A DNA stretch of 64,000 nucleotides from Anaerotignum lactatifermentans DSM 14214 (GTDB taxonomy: Bacteria; Bacillota; Clostridia; Lachnospirales; Anaerotignaceae), in NCBI RefSeq assembly GCF_900142265.1, contig NZ_FRAH01000003.1, positions 1 to 64,000 on the forward strand, in the 5' to 3' direction. Of this stretch, positions 8,131-17,472 are shown piece by piece. A model generated the notes under the pieces. It had not been told where the DNA came from. It ran no database searches and was given only the letters and a program-made list of their open reading frames with translations. A program made the translations under genes and the position numbers. Numbering within the stretch: the stretch's first letter is position 1; every line of letters starts with the position of its first letter.

Positions 8131-9615
8131 TTAACCGTGGAACAGCTTTTTGGTCTGATAAATGGGTTCACAGGTCAGGTTCACACCCAGTTTCTGGAAC
8201 ACATTTTCATCTACCGCGGAAAGGATAACGGAAGAATGGACTTCGCAGCATTTCAGTTTTTCCAGCTGCTGCATCGCCAGTTCCGCTTTTTCGTCTGTTG
8301 CAGCACAGATACACAAAGCAATAAGGATTTCGTCTGTGTGCAGTCTGGGGTTATGGTTGCCCAGATGGGACACTTTCAAATGCTGGATGGGTTCGATGAT
8401 GGTGGGAGAAATCAGCTTCACATCGTGATCCAGATTTGCCAGTTTCTTCAGTGCGTTCAGCAGCATTGCGGAAGACGCGCCCAAGAGAGAGCTTGTCTTG
8501 CCGGTAACGATGGTGCCGTCAGGCAGTTCGATGGCTGCCGCAGGTGCGCCGGTTTCTTCGGCTCTTTTCATGGCTGCTGCCGCTACGGGACGGTTGTCCA
8601 CGCCAGTGCCTGCCTGTTTCATGAGCAGTTCCAGTTTATAGATGGATTCTTCGCCGCCGTTGCCTTTTCTCTGTTCACACAGGGCTTTGTAATATCGGCG
8701 AATGATTTCATTTCTGGAGGCTTCTTTGACAGCTTCATCATCGATGATGCAGTTGCCTACCATATTTACGCCCATATCTGTGGGGGATTTATAGGGAGAT
8801 TCCCCGTAAATCTTTTCAAACATAGCGTTCAGTACAGGGAATACCTCTACGTCACGGTTATAGTTGACAGTGGTTTCGCCGTAAGCTTCCAGATGGAAGG
8901 GGTCGATCATATTCATGTCGTTCAGGTCAACGGTAGCCGCTTCATAAGCCAGGTTCACGGGGTGCTGCAAAGGTACATTCCAGATGGGGAATGTTTCGAA
9001 TTTCGCATAGCCAGCCTTGATGCCACGTTTGTTTTCATGGTACAGCTGGGACAGACAAACTGCCATTTTGCCGCTGCCGGGACCGGGTGCTGTTACAACC
9101 ACCAGAGAATGTTCTGTTTCGATATATTCGTTTTTGCCGAAGCCGTCTTCACTAACGATGAGGGGCACATTGCTGGGGTAGCCGGGGATGGTGTAATGAC
9201 GATACACCTTCAGACCCAGATTTTCCAGTTTCCGCTGATAAGCCACTGCGCTTTCCTGACCGTTAAACTGTGTCAGTACCACGCTGCCCACATACAGGCC
9301 GTAGCCGCGGAAAGCGTCGATGAGGCGCAGTACGTCCATGTCGTAGGTAATGCCCAAGTCGCCGCGGACTTTGTTCTTTTCAATATCACCGGCATTGATG
9401 ACCAGAACGATTTCTACGTCCTCTTTCACCTGCACCAGCATGTTGATCTTACTATCCGGCTTAAAGCCCGGCAGTACCCGGGAAGCGTGATAGTCATCGA
9501 AAAGCTTGCCGCCGAACTCCAGATAAAGTTTGCCGCCAAACTGTCCGATTCTTTCTTTGATGCGTGTTGACTGCATCTGCAAATATTTGTCGTTATCAAA
9601 TCCAATCCGTACCAT
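8131..9615 (-). CDS. DUF1846 domain-containing protein
   Basis: A 494-residue cytosolic protein of the DUF1846 family, common in Firmicutes and related by structure to ATP-dependent enzymes; its reaction is not known. The N-terminus [14 protein letters not shown], the segment [14 protein letters not shown] (a nucleotide-loop-like motif near residue 180), and [19 protein letters not shown] are typical of the family. It has full length. The ATG at 9615 follows a modest TTGGGAG site. It appears monocistronic. Confidence 0.9.
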   Translation of the reverse strand: MVRIGFDNDKYLQMQSTRIKERIGQFGGKLYLEFGGKLFDDYHASRVLPGFKPDSKINMLVQVKEDVEIVLVINAGDIEKNKVRGDLGITYDMDVLRLIDAFRGYGLYVGSVVLTQFNGQESAVAYQRKLENLGLKVYRHYTIPGYPSNVPLIVSEDGFGKNEYIETEHSLVVVTAPGPGSGKMAVCLSQLYHENKRGIKAGYAKFETFPIWNVPLQHPVNLAYEAATVDLNDMNMIDPFHLEAYGETTVNYNRDVEVFPVLNAMFEKIYGESPYKSPTDMGVNMVGNCIIDDEAVKEASRNEIIRRYYKALCEQRKGNGGEESIYKLELLMKQAGTGVDNRPVAAAAMKRAEETGAPAAAIELPDGTIVTGKTSSLLGASSAMLLNALKKLANLDHDVKLISPTIIEPIQHLKVSHLGNHNPRLHTDEILIALCICAATDEKAELAMQQLEKLKCCEVHSSVILSAVDENVFQKLGVNLTCEPIYQTKKLFHG

Positions 9616-9758
9616 TTTTTAATCTCCCAAATCTATTGTCACATCCGTTAACTGTTTCATTTACGGTACAAAATTATACTATTTTTTTTCACGATTTACA
9701 AAGGAAACCTTGTTTTTTTTCGAAAATCTCCCACTTGCATGAAAACTTTTGTCATTTC

Positions 9759-10514
9759 TTAGGTTTTTTCTATGGAATTCTGTTCAAAATCCTCCTCTTT
9801 GCAGACCACCGATAAGCAGTATATACGAACCTCCGCCGCTCCTGCCCGCAAAAGGGTACGTGTACACTCCTGTAGTGTGGTGCCTGTGGTGAAGATATCA
9901 TCCAGCAGCAAAACATGTTTTCCTGCAATGACATCTTTCTTTGCCGCACCAAATACGTTCTTCAGGTTTTCCTTTCTCTGTGCCGCCTTCAGACTGTTTT
10001 GGGGCAAAGTATCCACAAGTCTTTCCAATACACCGGGCACATGATGCATTCCCGTTTCCTTTGCCAGTCCTTCACAGAGGATTTCCGCCTGATTGAAGCC
10101 GCGAAACCGCAGTTTATTGGCATGGAGCGGTACTTCTGTCAGCACATCTGCCCATGTTGCCCAGCCAGGATGCTCCTGCAAAAGATATTCCGCCATCAAA
10201 TGACTGAGCCGCTCCCCTTCATGGCGATACCCATGAAACTTAAAAGCGGCAATCTCCTCCTGCATGGTTTCATAGGAAAATGCCGCTGTGCCCGCTGTAA
10301 AAAGAAAATCCTTATGGCGGCACCGATGGCAAAGAACGTCATTGTCCACAGGTCTGCCGCAGATACGGCATTTTTCTCCTGTGAGAAAAGGCGGATGTGC
10401 CAGACAATCGGGGCACAACAGCCGTTCTTCTTTCTCCAAAGGCAAAAGACTGCCGCATACAGCGCATCTTGGCGGAAAGAGAAATTCCTTCAAGGTTTCT
10501 TTCACACTTCTCAT
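9759..10514 (-). CDS. comF: ComF-family phosphoribosyltransferase-like protein
   Basis: ComF proteins have a zinc-binding N-terminus and a type I PRTase fold and are needed for uptake of transforming DNA in competent species. Here CAVC (near residue 18), CPDC, CRIC and CHRC make the zinc part. VLLLDDIFTTGTTLQEC is the PRPP-binding loop. The product is 251 residues. Its ATG overlaps the recD2 stop (ATGA), so it is coupled to the helicase gene. Competence itself cannot be inferred from this gene alone. Confidence 0.9.
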   Translation of the reverse strand: MRSVKETLKEFLFPPRCAVCGSLLPLEKEERLLCPDCLAHPPFLTGEKCRICGRPVDNDVLCHRCRHKDFLFTAGTAAFSYETMQEEIAAFKFHGYRHEGERLSHLMAEYLLQEHPGWATWADVLTEVPLHANKLRFRGFNQAEILCEGLAKETGMHHVPGVLERLVDTLPQNSLKAAQRKENLKNVFGAAKKDVIAGKHVLLLDDIFTTGTTLQECTRTLLRAGAAEVRIYCLSVVCKEEDFEQNSIEKT

Positions 10515-12757
10515 TCTCCCGCCTCCGCCATAAAGTCATAAAGATTCCGTATGCGCTGGGCAAGACCTGTATACCGTCCCACTTCTCTGTCGTTGTTTAC
10601 CATGGCGGAAATGGTTTCCTGTATGCCCACCAGCACCACCAATGTTTTGGCACGGGTCACCGCTGTATAAAGCAGATTTCTTGTCATGAGCATAGGCGGA
10701 CCGCTGTGAACAGGAATGATGACAACAGGATACTCACTGCCCTGAGATTTATGGATGGTGATGGCATAAGCCAGTTCCAGTTCTTCCAGCTGGGAATAAT
10801 CGTAATCCACCACTTTCCCATCATCGAAAACCACCTGCATGGTTTCGTTTGCATCATCGATCTCTCTTATCATACCCGCATCGCCGTTAAATATGCCTAC
10901 GCCTTCATCACAGCGTTTTCCCATGGCATTATACATGCGCCAAGCAATATTATAGTTATTTTTGATCTGCATGACCTTGTCCCCTTCCCGGAACACAATC
11001 TGACGAAATTCTTTTTCCGCCCGTTCTTCCGAGGGTGGATTCAAAGCCGCCTGCAAAACGGTGTTGAGATTCTGCACACCCAAAACGCCTTTTCGCATAG
11101 GTGTCAGCACCTGCATATCTCTAAGACCATCGCAGCCTGTAAACTTCGGCAGACGGGTCAGCACCAAATCCCGAATGGTACGCACCACATCTTCCCCGAA
11201 AGCTCTTTTCACAAAAAAGAAATCCGTACCGTTTTCATTGAGGACAGGATCATCCCCTCTGTTGATGCGGTGAGCGTTCATGATGATGGCGCTTTCCTGT
11301 GCCTGACGGAAAATATGCTCCAGTCTGACTACCTTCAGCCGTTCACTGCGAATCATGTCTTTCAGTACATTGCCGGGGCCAACGGAAGGCAGCTGGTCCA
11401 CGTCCCCTACGAAAATCAGACGGGTTCCCGGTGCCACCGCCCGCAGCAGGGCATGCATCAGCATAATATCCACCATGGAGGTTTCGTCAATGATGATGAC
11501 ATCCGCTTCAATGGGATTTTCCTCATTTCGATCAAAGGTCTGTCTGCGGACATCTTCTCCCAAAAAGGTGCTTTCCAGCATACGGTGAATGGTCTGGGCT
11601 TCTACACCTGTGGCTTCGCTCATGCGCTTTGCCGCTCGTCCTGTGGGTGCCGCCAGCACTACCTCACAGCCCTCATCTTTTAACAATCGCAGAATGGTAT
11701 TGATGGTGGTGGTTTTCCCGGTACCGGGACCGCCGGTGATGATGAGCACACCGCAGCTCATGGCTTCCAGCACTGCCGCACGCTGTTCTTCCGCCAAAAT
11801 GACACCTGTTTTCTTTTCCATGCGGGCAATCTCATTGGCAACGCCTTCCATATTGGTGCACATATACTCCTGGGAAAGTTCCAGCAGCCGTTTTGCCACT
11901 GCCATTTCCGCATAAAAATAAGTATTCAGGTATACGCTGTCCATACCGTTCATGGTTTCCTGCCAGATTTGGCTGTCCACCTGCAATTCCCGGATGGCGT
12001 TTTCCACATGGTCGGGATGGAGCTGCAACAATTCTTTTGCCTGCTCCATAAGGCTTTCTTTAGGCAGATAGCAATCCCCGTTGGATGCCGCATTGGTGAG
12101 GATATATTTCACTGCCGCCTTCACACGATTGGGGTCGTCCGGGGAAATGCCTGCCGATGCTGCCATTTTATCCGCCATACGGAAGCCAATGCCCCAGATG
12201 TCGTCTGCCAGCCGATAAGGGTTATGCTTCACCACTTCAAAAGTACGAGATTTATATTTCTTATAAATCCGCATGGCATAGGTAGGGGAAACGTCAAATT
12301 CCTGCAAAAACAGCATGGCTTTCCGCAGTTCATGCTGTTCCCGGAAAACCTCGGAAATCCGCTGGGCTTTTTCATAAGTCAGCCCTTTGATTTCCGCCAG
12401 CTGTTCCGGTTTTTCCTCAATGACATAAAAAGAAGCTTCTCCAAAACGGTCTACAATTTTCTTTGCAATCTTCGGACCAATGCCTTTGATAAGTCCAGAA
12501 GATAAATATTTCTCAATACCGGCACAGGTGGTAGGCATGGATTTTTCATAGCTGGTCACTTGAATCTGTCTGCCATAAAGAGGATGGATAGACCAATGCC
12601 CCGTAATCTCCAGACTTTCCCCGGCGTGAATCTGGGGCACAATGCCCACGCAGGTCACCTCGTCATCCTCTGTTTCCAGCGCAAAAACCGTATAGCCGTT
12701 GTCGGCATTTTGATAAATGATGCTTTCTACTTCGCCTGTGATACGGATTTCATCCAT
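10511..12757 (-). CDS. recD2: ATP-dependent RecD2-type DNA helicase
   Basis: A 5'-3' SF1B helicase of the RecD2 (RecD-like, not RecBCD) group involved in DNA repair. The 748-residue product begins MDEIRITGEVESII with an OB-like N-terminal domain, followed by helix-hairpin-helix repeats (GIGPKIAKKIVDRFG). It then shows Walker A GGPGTGKTTTI, Walker B DETSMVD, and the C-terminal AYAITIHKSQGSE motif. I placed the start at 12757, after AAAGGAGGGAAGGAC; a longer reading to 12859 has no ribosome site. comF follows with an overlap. Confidence 0.93.
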   Translation of the reverse strand: MDEIRITGEVESIIYQNADNGYTVFALETEDDEVTCVGIVPQIHAGESLEITGHWSIHPLYGRQIQVTSYEKSMPTTCAGIEKYLSSGLIKGIGPKIAKKIVDRFGEASFYVIEEKPEQLAEIKGLTYEKAQRISEVFREQHELRKAMLFLQEFDVSPTYAMRIYKKYKSRTFEVVKHNPYRLADDIWGIGFRMADKMAASAGISPDDPNRVKAAVKYILTNAASNGDCYLPKESLMEQAKELLQLHPDHVENAIRELQVDSQIWQETMNGMDSVYLNTYFYAEMAVAKRLLELSQEYMCTNMEGVANEIARMEKKTGVILAEEQRAAVLEAMSCGVLIITGGPGTGKTTTINTILRLLKDEGCEVVLAAPTGRAAKRMSEATGVEAQTIHRMLESTFLGEDVRRQTFDRNEENPIEADVIIIDETSMVDIMLMHALLRAVAPGTRLIFVGDVDQLPSVGPGNVLKDMIRSERLKVVRLEHIFRQAQESAIIMNAHRINRGDDPVLNENGTDFFFVKRAFGEDVVRTIRDLVLTRLPKFTGCDGLRDMQVLTPMRKGVLGVQNLNTVLQAALNPPSEERAEKEFRQIVFREGDKVMQIKNNYNIAWRMYNAMGKRCDEGVGIFNGDAGMIREIDDANETMQVVFDDGKVVDYDYSQLEELELAYAITIHKSQGSEYPVVIIPVHSGPPMLMTRNLLYTAVTRAKTLVVLVGIQETISAMVNNDREVGRYTGLAQRIRNLYDFMAEAGE

Positions 12758-12845
12758 GTCCTTCCCTCCTTTGCCGCACAATATAAAAAGTATAGCACAT
12801 TCTCCATAAAAAGAGAACAGCCGTTCCCAAAATTCCCCCGAAGCC

Positions 12846-12885
12846 TTGACAAAATCCAAAAATCATGTAAAATGAACATTGTTCA
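12846..12885 (+). promoter_or_regulatory. Promoter and putative autoregulatory operator of the TetR gene
   Basis: TTGACA (12846-12851), a 16-base spacer and TAAAAT (12868-12873) form a good promoter. The dyad TGAACA-T-TGTTCA at 12873-12885 begins at the last base of the -10, where repressor binding would block transcription. The same TGAAC-N3-GTTCA pattern recurs at 14,405, which supports it being the TetR operator. Confidence 0.65.
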
Positions 12886-12910
12886 ACTTGAAAAGAAAAG
12901 GAGGGATTTC

Positions 12911-13477
12911 ATGCACCCCAATGTGACTTCCAAAGAAAAACTGCTCCTTGCCGCCAAAGAATTGGCAAAAACAGAGGGGCTTTCCGCTTTGCAGATGCGT
13001 TCCCTGGCTTCTGCGGCAGGCGTTGCCGTTGGTTCCGTTTATAATTATTTTCCCAACAAAAACGCCCTGCTGACGGCAGTGGTTGCCAGCATCTGGTTTG
13101 ATATGTTCCATAACGACACAACAGAAAACACCAGAAACATGGGCTTTTGCGATGCTGTTTCCCATTTGTTTGCACAAATACAGAAAGGCATTGCCGCTTA
13201 TCCGGACTTTTTTGCCGTCCATCGGGTGATTTTCGATGAGGGAGAAAAAGAAAACGCCCTGAAGCTGCGGGAAAACACTTTCTCTCATATTGAAAAAAAT
13301 CTGCTGAACGCGCTGGAAACCGACCCACGTATTCGTCCCGATGCCTTTGACGGCAGTCTGACACAAAAAGCGCTGGTATCCTTCACATTCACCCACCTGC
13401 TGGCATTGTGGAACAGCGGCGCAAAAGACTGCGACACCCTCATCGCCATTCTTTCCAAGATACTTTACAGCGCATAG
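12911..13477 (+). CDS. TetR/AcrR-family transcriptional regulator
   Basis: A 188-residue one-component repressor. The DNA-binding helix-turn-helix is in residues 8-55: KLLLAAKELAKTEG, then LQMRSLASAAGVAVGSVYNYF, the typical TetR recognition region. The remaining 130 residues form an unassigned helical ligand-binding domain, so the inducer is unknown. AAAGGAGG precedes the ATG. It is followed 11 bases later by a membrane-protein gene, probably co-transcribed, and its dyad operator also lies before the gene at 14,440. Confidence 0.9.
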   Translation: MHPNVTSKEKLLLAAKELAKTEGLSALQMRSLASAAGVAVGSVYNYFPNKNALLTAVVASIWFDMFHNDTTENTRNMGFCDAVSHLFAQIQKGIAAYPDFFAVHRVIFDEGEKENALKLRENTFSHIEKNLLNALETDPRIRPDAFDGSLTQKALVSFTFTHLLALWNSGAKDCDTLIAILSKILYSA

Positions 13478-13488
13478 GAGGTGCGTCC

Positions 13489-14343
13489 ATGATACCCAAA
13501 AAATACTTATTGCTGCTGGCTGGGCTTGTCTGGGGTGCGGCTGGTTTCAACATCCTGCGGCTTGGGCTGCTGGCTTATGTTGGGCTAGTCAAACCCTTGT
13601 ATCTGCTCCTGTCTGTCGCCGTTTTCGTGATTTTTCAGAAAATGGTATTCGGTAAACTGGTACAAAAACACACTGCCCGCATCCTTGCTTATGACGCACC
13701 AAAAGTCTGGTTCTGGCACTTTTTCGACAGGAAATCCTTCCTCATCATGGCATTTATGATGACCGTGGGTATTTCCCTGCGGAAATTTTCACTGGTGCCC
13801 ATGGACTTCATTGCTTTTTTCTACACTGGTCTGGGGGCATCCCTGCTGCTGGCCGGGATACTGTTTCTGCGGCAGTTTTTCCTGACACTGACTGACAACA
13901 CAAAGGAGGTTATTCATATGGATTTTCAAAAACTCATTTCTTCTTCCTTCCATTATGCCATTGCCGGGCTGACATGCGGCGTATTTTACCGTGAATTTAC
14001 AAAGTTTAACGCTTTTACAGGCAAAACCACACTGGCATTCACCCATCTGCACCTGCTCGTCATGGGTACACTGCTGTTTCTGATTCTGGCAGCCATTGCT
14101 CTTCATACAGATTTGGCGGAACAGGCGCGTTTCCAGCAGTTCCGCAAGGTCTATGCCGTTGCCCTGCCTTTTATGGTTGTGATGTTCTTTGTCCGCGGCA
14201 TCCTGCAGGTATTGCAGACACCCCTTTCCACAGGGGCAAACGCTGCCATTTCCGGCATTGCGGGTATTTCCCATATCCTTATGACAGCCGCGCTGGTGCT
14301 GCTGTTCCTGGCTCTGCGTCGCTGCACACCGAAAAAGGCATAA
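13489..14343 (+). CDS. Membrane protein: N-terminal unknown domain fused to DUF2871
   Basis: A 284-residue polytopic membrane protein. Residues 1-140 hold about four hydrophobic segments of an unnamed small membrane-protein family. Residues 144-284 begin MDFQKLISSSFHYAIAGL and carry GVFYREFTKFNAFTG and THLHLLVMGTLLF, typical of DUF2871. At the joint the DNA has AAAGGAGG seven bases before an in-frame ATG (13918), and no stop separates the parts. It is either a fusion of two once-separate genes, or one frame yielding both a long product and a separate DUF2871 protein. It lies 11 bases after the TetR gene. Confidence 0.75.
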   Translation: MIPKKYLLLLAGLVWGAAGFNILRLGLLAYVGLVKPLYLLLSVAVFVIFQKMVFGKLVQKHTARILAYDAPKVWFWHFFDRKSFLIMAFMMTVGISLRKFSLVPMDFIAFFYTGLGASLLLAGILFLRQFFLTLTDNTKEVIHMDFQKLISSSFHYAIAGLTCGVFYREFTKFNAFTGKTTLAFTHLHLLVMGTLLFLILAAIALHTDLAEQARFQQFRKVYAVALPFMVVMFFVRGILQVLQTPLSTGANAAISGIAGISHILMTAALVLLFLALRRCTPKKA

Positions 14344-14366
14344 GCATTTCTAAAAAGTACAAAAAG

Positions 14367-14387
14367 CCCACTTCCAACAAAGTGGGT
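14367..14387 (+). terminator. Terminator-like hairpin after the DUF2871 gene
   Basis: CCCACTT and AAGTGGG arms with a seven-base loop are followed by TTCCTTTTG. The U-tract is imperfect. Confidence 0.5.
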
Positions 14388-14392
14388 TCCTT

Positions 14393-14421
14393 TTGAAAGT
14401 AACTTGAACGATGTTCATATT
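14393..14421 (+). promoter_or_regulatory. Promoter with a second TetR-type operator
   Basis: TTGAAA (14393-14398), a 17-base spacer and CATATT (14416-14421) precede the gene at 14,440. TGAACGATGTTCA at 14405-14417 lies between the two boxes and matches the TGAAC-N3-GTTCA dyad at the TetR promoter. Another half-site, TTCATGAAC, follows it. Confidence 0.55.
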
Positions 14422-14439
14422 CATGAACAGGAGGTTTTT

Positions 14440-15102
14440 ATGCAGGCAATTATGGAAACTTTGTTCGATATATTTTATCTCACCAGCGTGATCATGCTAG
14501 GCATTCTCATGGCAAGCAAGAAACAAACCCAGAAGCAATATCGCCTCTTTGGCATCATGGCAATTTTACTGGGCTTTGGTGATGCCTTCCATCTCATTCC
14601 CAGAGCCTTTGCCCTTTGGACAACGGGGCTGGAAAACCACGCCTTTTCTCTGGGCATGGGCAAACTGATTACATCCATCACCATGACCATCTTTTATGTG
14701 ATTCTCTACCATGTCTGGCGGATGCGCTACCACATTACAGAGCAAAAAGGGCTGACTGCCATCATTTATATTTTGGCGTTTCTCCGCATTATCCTCTGTC
14801 TTTGCCCTCAGAACGCTTGGACAAGCCCCGCTGCCCCCTTATCTTGGGGCATTTACCGAAACATCCCTTTCACCATCATGGGGATTCTCATGATCATCCT
14901 CTTCTACAAAAGCACCCGTCAGCACCATGACAGTTCCTTCAAAAACATGTGGCTGACCATACTGCTCAGTTTTGGATTTTATATTCCTGTGGTGTTATTT
15001 GCCGATACCATTCCGCTCATGGGTATGCTGATGATTCCTAAGACGCTGGCATACCTTTGGACTGTCTGGATTGGATATCAGGCTATGAAAACAAATATGT
15101 AA
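14440..15102 (+). CDS. Polytopic membrane protein, probable TetR target
   Basis: A 220-residue protein with about seven hydrophobic segments; I do not recognise the family. Conserved-looking features are GFGDAFHLIPRA near residue 60, polar residues inside helices, and SWGIYRNIPF near residue 150. AACAGGAGG decides the ATG at 14440. The promoter holds an operator like that of the upstream TetR gene, so it is probably repressed by it and may export or sense the inducer. A terminator follows directly. Confidence 0.7.
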   Translation: MQAIMETLFDIFYLTSVIMLGILMASKKQTQKQYRLFGIMAILLGFGDAFHLIPRAFALWTTGLENHAFSLGMGKLITSITMTIFYVILYHVWRMRYHITEQKGLTAIIYILAFLRIILCLCPQNAWTSPAAPLSWGIYRNIPFTIMGILMIILFYKSTRQHHDSSFKNMWLTILLSFGFYIPVVLFADTIPLMGMLMIPKTLAYLWTVWIGYQAMKTNM

Positions 15103-15109
15103 TTTTTTC

Positions 15110-15132
15110 ACAGCCCATTTTCTCTGGGCTGT
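15110..15132 (+). terminator. Terminator before the biotin operon
   Basis: ACAGCCCA and TGGGCTGT arms with a seven-base loop are followed by TTTTT. It separates the membrane-protein gene from bioY. Confidence 0.8.
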
Positions 15133-15144
15133 TTTTTCATTTCA

Positions 15145-15200
15145 ATTGTAAACCATTATTATTAAATATTGTTGACAATAGATTTTCCCAGTGCTATATT
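15145..15200 (+). promoter_or_regulatory. BirA operator overlapping the bio operon promoter
   Basis: ATTGTAAAC (15145-15153) and GTTGACAAT (15171-15179) form the long spaced dyad bound by bifunctional BirA repressor-ligases charged with biotinyl-AMP. The right half contains the -35 TTGACA (15172-15177), followed after 17 bases by TATATT (15195-15200). High biotin should therefore shut off the operon. Confidence 0.8.
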
Positions 15201-15231
15201 GAAACACAAAATTTGCAAAGGCGGTGTTTCT

Positions 15232-15780
15232 TTGACTCTCACAAAAACAAAAACACAAATCCTCTGCGCCCTTTTTGCGGCGCTCATTGCCATTGGGGCG
15301 TTTCTTCGGGTGCCAGTGCCGCTGGTACCCTTTACCCTGCAATTTCTTTTCACCACATTGGCAGGGCTTCTATTAGGAAAAAAAGCCGGCAGTGCTGCCG
15401 TATGGCTTTATGTACTGCTGGGGCTTGTGGGACTGCCCATATTTGCCGAAGGCGGCGGCATTTCCTACATCTTCAAGCCTACCTTCGGCTATCTCATCGG
15501 CTTTGGGCTGGGGGCTTATGTGACAGGCTTTCTCACCGAACAAAATACCTCCTATAAACAGCTCATTCTGGCAAACTTTGCTGGACTTTTGGTGGTATAC
15601 CTCTGCGGCATGGCTTATTACGCCGCCATCAGTGCTTTTTACCTCCACAACCCCATTGGATTATTCCCCTTGTTCCTCTACTGCTTTTTACTGGCAGTGC
15701 CCGGGGACATTGTCCTTTGCGTTGTTGCGGCAATACTGGCAAAGCGGCTCATTCCCATTTTCAGATACGACAGGAGATGA
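15232..15780 (+). CDS. bioY: Biotin transporter BioY (ECF substrate-binding subunit)
   Basis: BioY is the membrane S-component that binds biotin and works with the ECF energy-coupling module or alone. The 182-residue product has six hydrophobic segments and the family motif RVPVPLVPFTLQFLFTTLAG near the N-terminus. I chose the TTG at 15232, preceded by AAAGGCGG; an ATG at 15169 lies inside the operator and promoter and is excluded. First gene of bioYBDA, so salvage and synthesis share one BirA-controlled switch. Confidence 0.92.
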   Translation: MTLTKTKTQILCALFAALIAIGAFLRVPVPLVPFTLQFLFTTLAGLLLGKKAGSAAVWLYVLLGLVGLPIFAEGGGISYIFKPTFGYLIGFGLGAYVTGFLTEQNTSYKQLILANFAGLLVVYLCGMAYYAAISAFYLHNPIGLFPLFLYCFLLAVPGDIVLCVVAAILAKRLIPIFRYDRR

Positions 15781-15785
15781 ATTTC

Positions 15786-16775
15786 ATGGATACATTGGAA
15801 ACATTGACACAACAGGTCATGGGCGGACACAAAGTCACCAAAGAAGAAGCCCTCTGGCTCTCCACGCAGCCCTTAGAACCTCTGTGCAGACAGGCAGACA
15901 AGATTCGCCGTCATTTCTGTCAAAACACCTTCGACCTATGCACCATCATCAACGGCAAAAGCGGCAGATGCAGTGAAAACTGCAAATTCTGCGCCCAATC
16001 TGCCCACAATCACACAGACGCAGACACTTACCCCCTGCTTTCCAAAGAAGAAATCCTCGCAGACGCCAAAAAACAGGCGGCGCAAGGGGTTTTGCGGTAC
16101 TCCATCGTCACTGCTGGAAAAGCTCTTTCTGACGAAGAAATCGACAGCATGTGCGACACTATCCGGCAAATCCGACAGGAAACCACCCTCTCCATCTGTG
16201 TTTCCTTTGGACTTTTGACAGAACCACAGTTTCGCAGACTGAAAGAGGCAGGTGTAAGCCGTGTACACAACAATCTGGAAACATCGGAAAAACATTTCCC
16301 CAATATCTGCACCACCCATACTTTTGCCGACAAAGTATCCGCCATACAGGCAGCACAACGGGCAGGGCTGACCGTATGCAGCGGCGGCATCATGGGTATG
16401 GGTGAAACCATGGCAGACCGCATCGACATGGCACTTTCTCTGCGGGAATTGGGTATCACCAGCGTTCCCGTTAACGTGTTGAATCCCATCCCCGGCACGC
16501 CTTTTGGAGAATATCCCACTTTGTCAGAAGAAGAAGTTCTGCGGATTCTTGCCCTTTACCGTTTCCTTTTGCCTGCCGCTTCCATCCGTATGGCTGGAGG
16601 ACGTGGTCTTTTACCGGACGGCGGAAGAAGCTGTTTCCTTTCCGGCGCAAACGCCGCCATCACAGGAGATATGCTCACCACCGCAGGCATTACGGTACAA
16701 ACAGATTTACAAATGCTCACAGAACTTGGATACGAGGTGAAACTAGATGAAACAGCTGATGATCATCGGCACTGA
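15786..16775 (+). CDS. bioB: Biotin synthase BioB
   Basis: A radical-SAM enzyme that inserts sulfur into dethiobiotin. The 329 residues include the cluster-binding C62-x3-C66-x2-C69 (CSENCKFCAQS). GGRGLLPDGGRSCF near residue 282 corresponds to the second-cluster region. CSGGIMGMGE is also diagnostic. ATG at 15786 follows AGGAG; an ATG at 15777 overlaps the bioY stop and is less well spaced. It overlaps bioD by 29 bases, pointing to translational coupling. Confidence 0.96.
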   Translation: MDTLETLTQQVMGGHKVTKEEALWLSTQPLEPLCRQADKIRRHFCQNTFDLCTIINGKSGRCSENCKFCAQSAHNHTDADTYPLLSKEEILADAKKQAAQGVLRYSIVTAGKALSDEEIDSMCDTIRQIRQETTLSICVSFGLLTEPQFRRLKEAGVSRVHNNLETSEKHFPNICTTHTFADKVSAIQAAQRAGLTVCSGGIMGMGETMADRIDMALSLRELGITSVPVNVLNPIPGTPFGEYPTLSEEEVLRILALYRFLLPAASIRMAGGRGLLPDGGRSCFLSGANAAITGDMLTTAGITVQTDLQMLTELGYEVKLDETADDHRH

Positions 16776-17472
16776 CACGGACGTAGGTAAAACTTATGTC
16801 AGCGGGCTGATATTGAAAAAACTCCACGAAAACGGCAAAAAAGCCGCTTATTTCAAAGCAGCCATGAGTGGCAATATCCGTCTTTCTGATGGTTCCCTTT
16901 TGCCCGGTGACGCGGACTTTGTGAAAACCACTTCTGGCATTTCCCAGTCCCTTGCTGACATGTGTCCCTATGTATACGAAACCGCTGTTTCCCCTCATCT
17001 GGCGGCGCAGATAGAAGGAAATCCCATCGAATGGGAAACGATACAAGAAGCATACGATACCCTTTGCGGCACATACGACTTCGTCACTGTGGAAGGCTCC
17101 GGCGGCATCCTCTGTCCCCTGCGTCATGACGAAACTACTTCTTTTTCTCTGGCGGACTTTGTCCTGTCCCAGCATCTTTCCTGTCTTTTGGTGGCAGACG
17201 CAGGACTGGGCACGCTGAACTATGTGGGCTTGACGGCGGCGTATCTGAAAAGCCAAAACATCCCCTTGCAGGGCATCATCCTGAACCGCTTCCAGACAGG
17301 AAATCTTTTGCATGAGGACAACAAGCGCATGTGCGAAATCCTGACAGGCGTTCCCGTCATTGCCTGTCTCCCAGAAGGTGCTGCAGACCTGCCCATTTCC
17401 ATCGAAACCCTAGTATCCCTTTATACAGAAAGGAAGGAAAACCCATGCTCTGGTATCCCTACACACAAATGA
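16747..17472 (+). CDS. bioD: Dethiobiotin synthetase BioD
   Basis: An ATP-dependent carboxylase that closes the ureido ring on DAPA. The 241 residues show the P-loop GTDTDVGKTYV (8-18), FKAAMSGN with the substrate lysine, and VEGSGGILCPL in the middle. The start lies inside bioB behind GAGGTGAAACTAG. Its C-terminus overlaps the bioA start by 28 bases. Confidence 0.95.
   Translation: MKQLMIIGTDTDVGKTYVSGLILKKLHENGKKAAYFKAAMSGNIRLSDGSLLPGDADFVKTTSGISQSLADMCPYVYETAVSPHLAAQIEGNPIEWETIQEAYDTLCGTYDFVTVEGSGGILCPLRHDETTSFSLADFVLSQHLSCLLVADAGLGTLNYVGLTAAYLKSQNIPLQGIILNRFQTGNLLHEDNKRMCEILTGVPVIACLPEGAADLPISIETLVSLYTERKENPCSGIPTHK

Noticed and set aside
8137-9570. A 477-codon plus-strand frame
   Set aside because: Exact antisense of the DUF1846 gene; no recognisable motif.
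10397-11683. A 428-codon plus-strand frame
   Set aside because: Antisense to comF and recD2, whose motifs are clear in the other strand.
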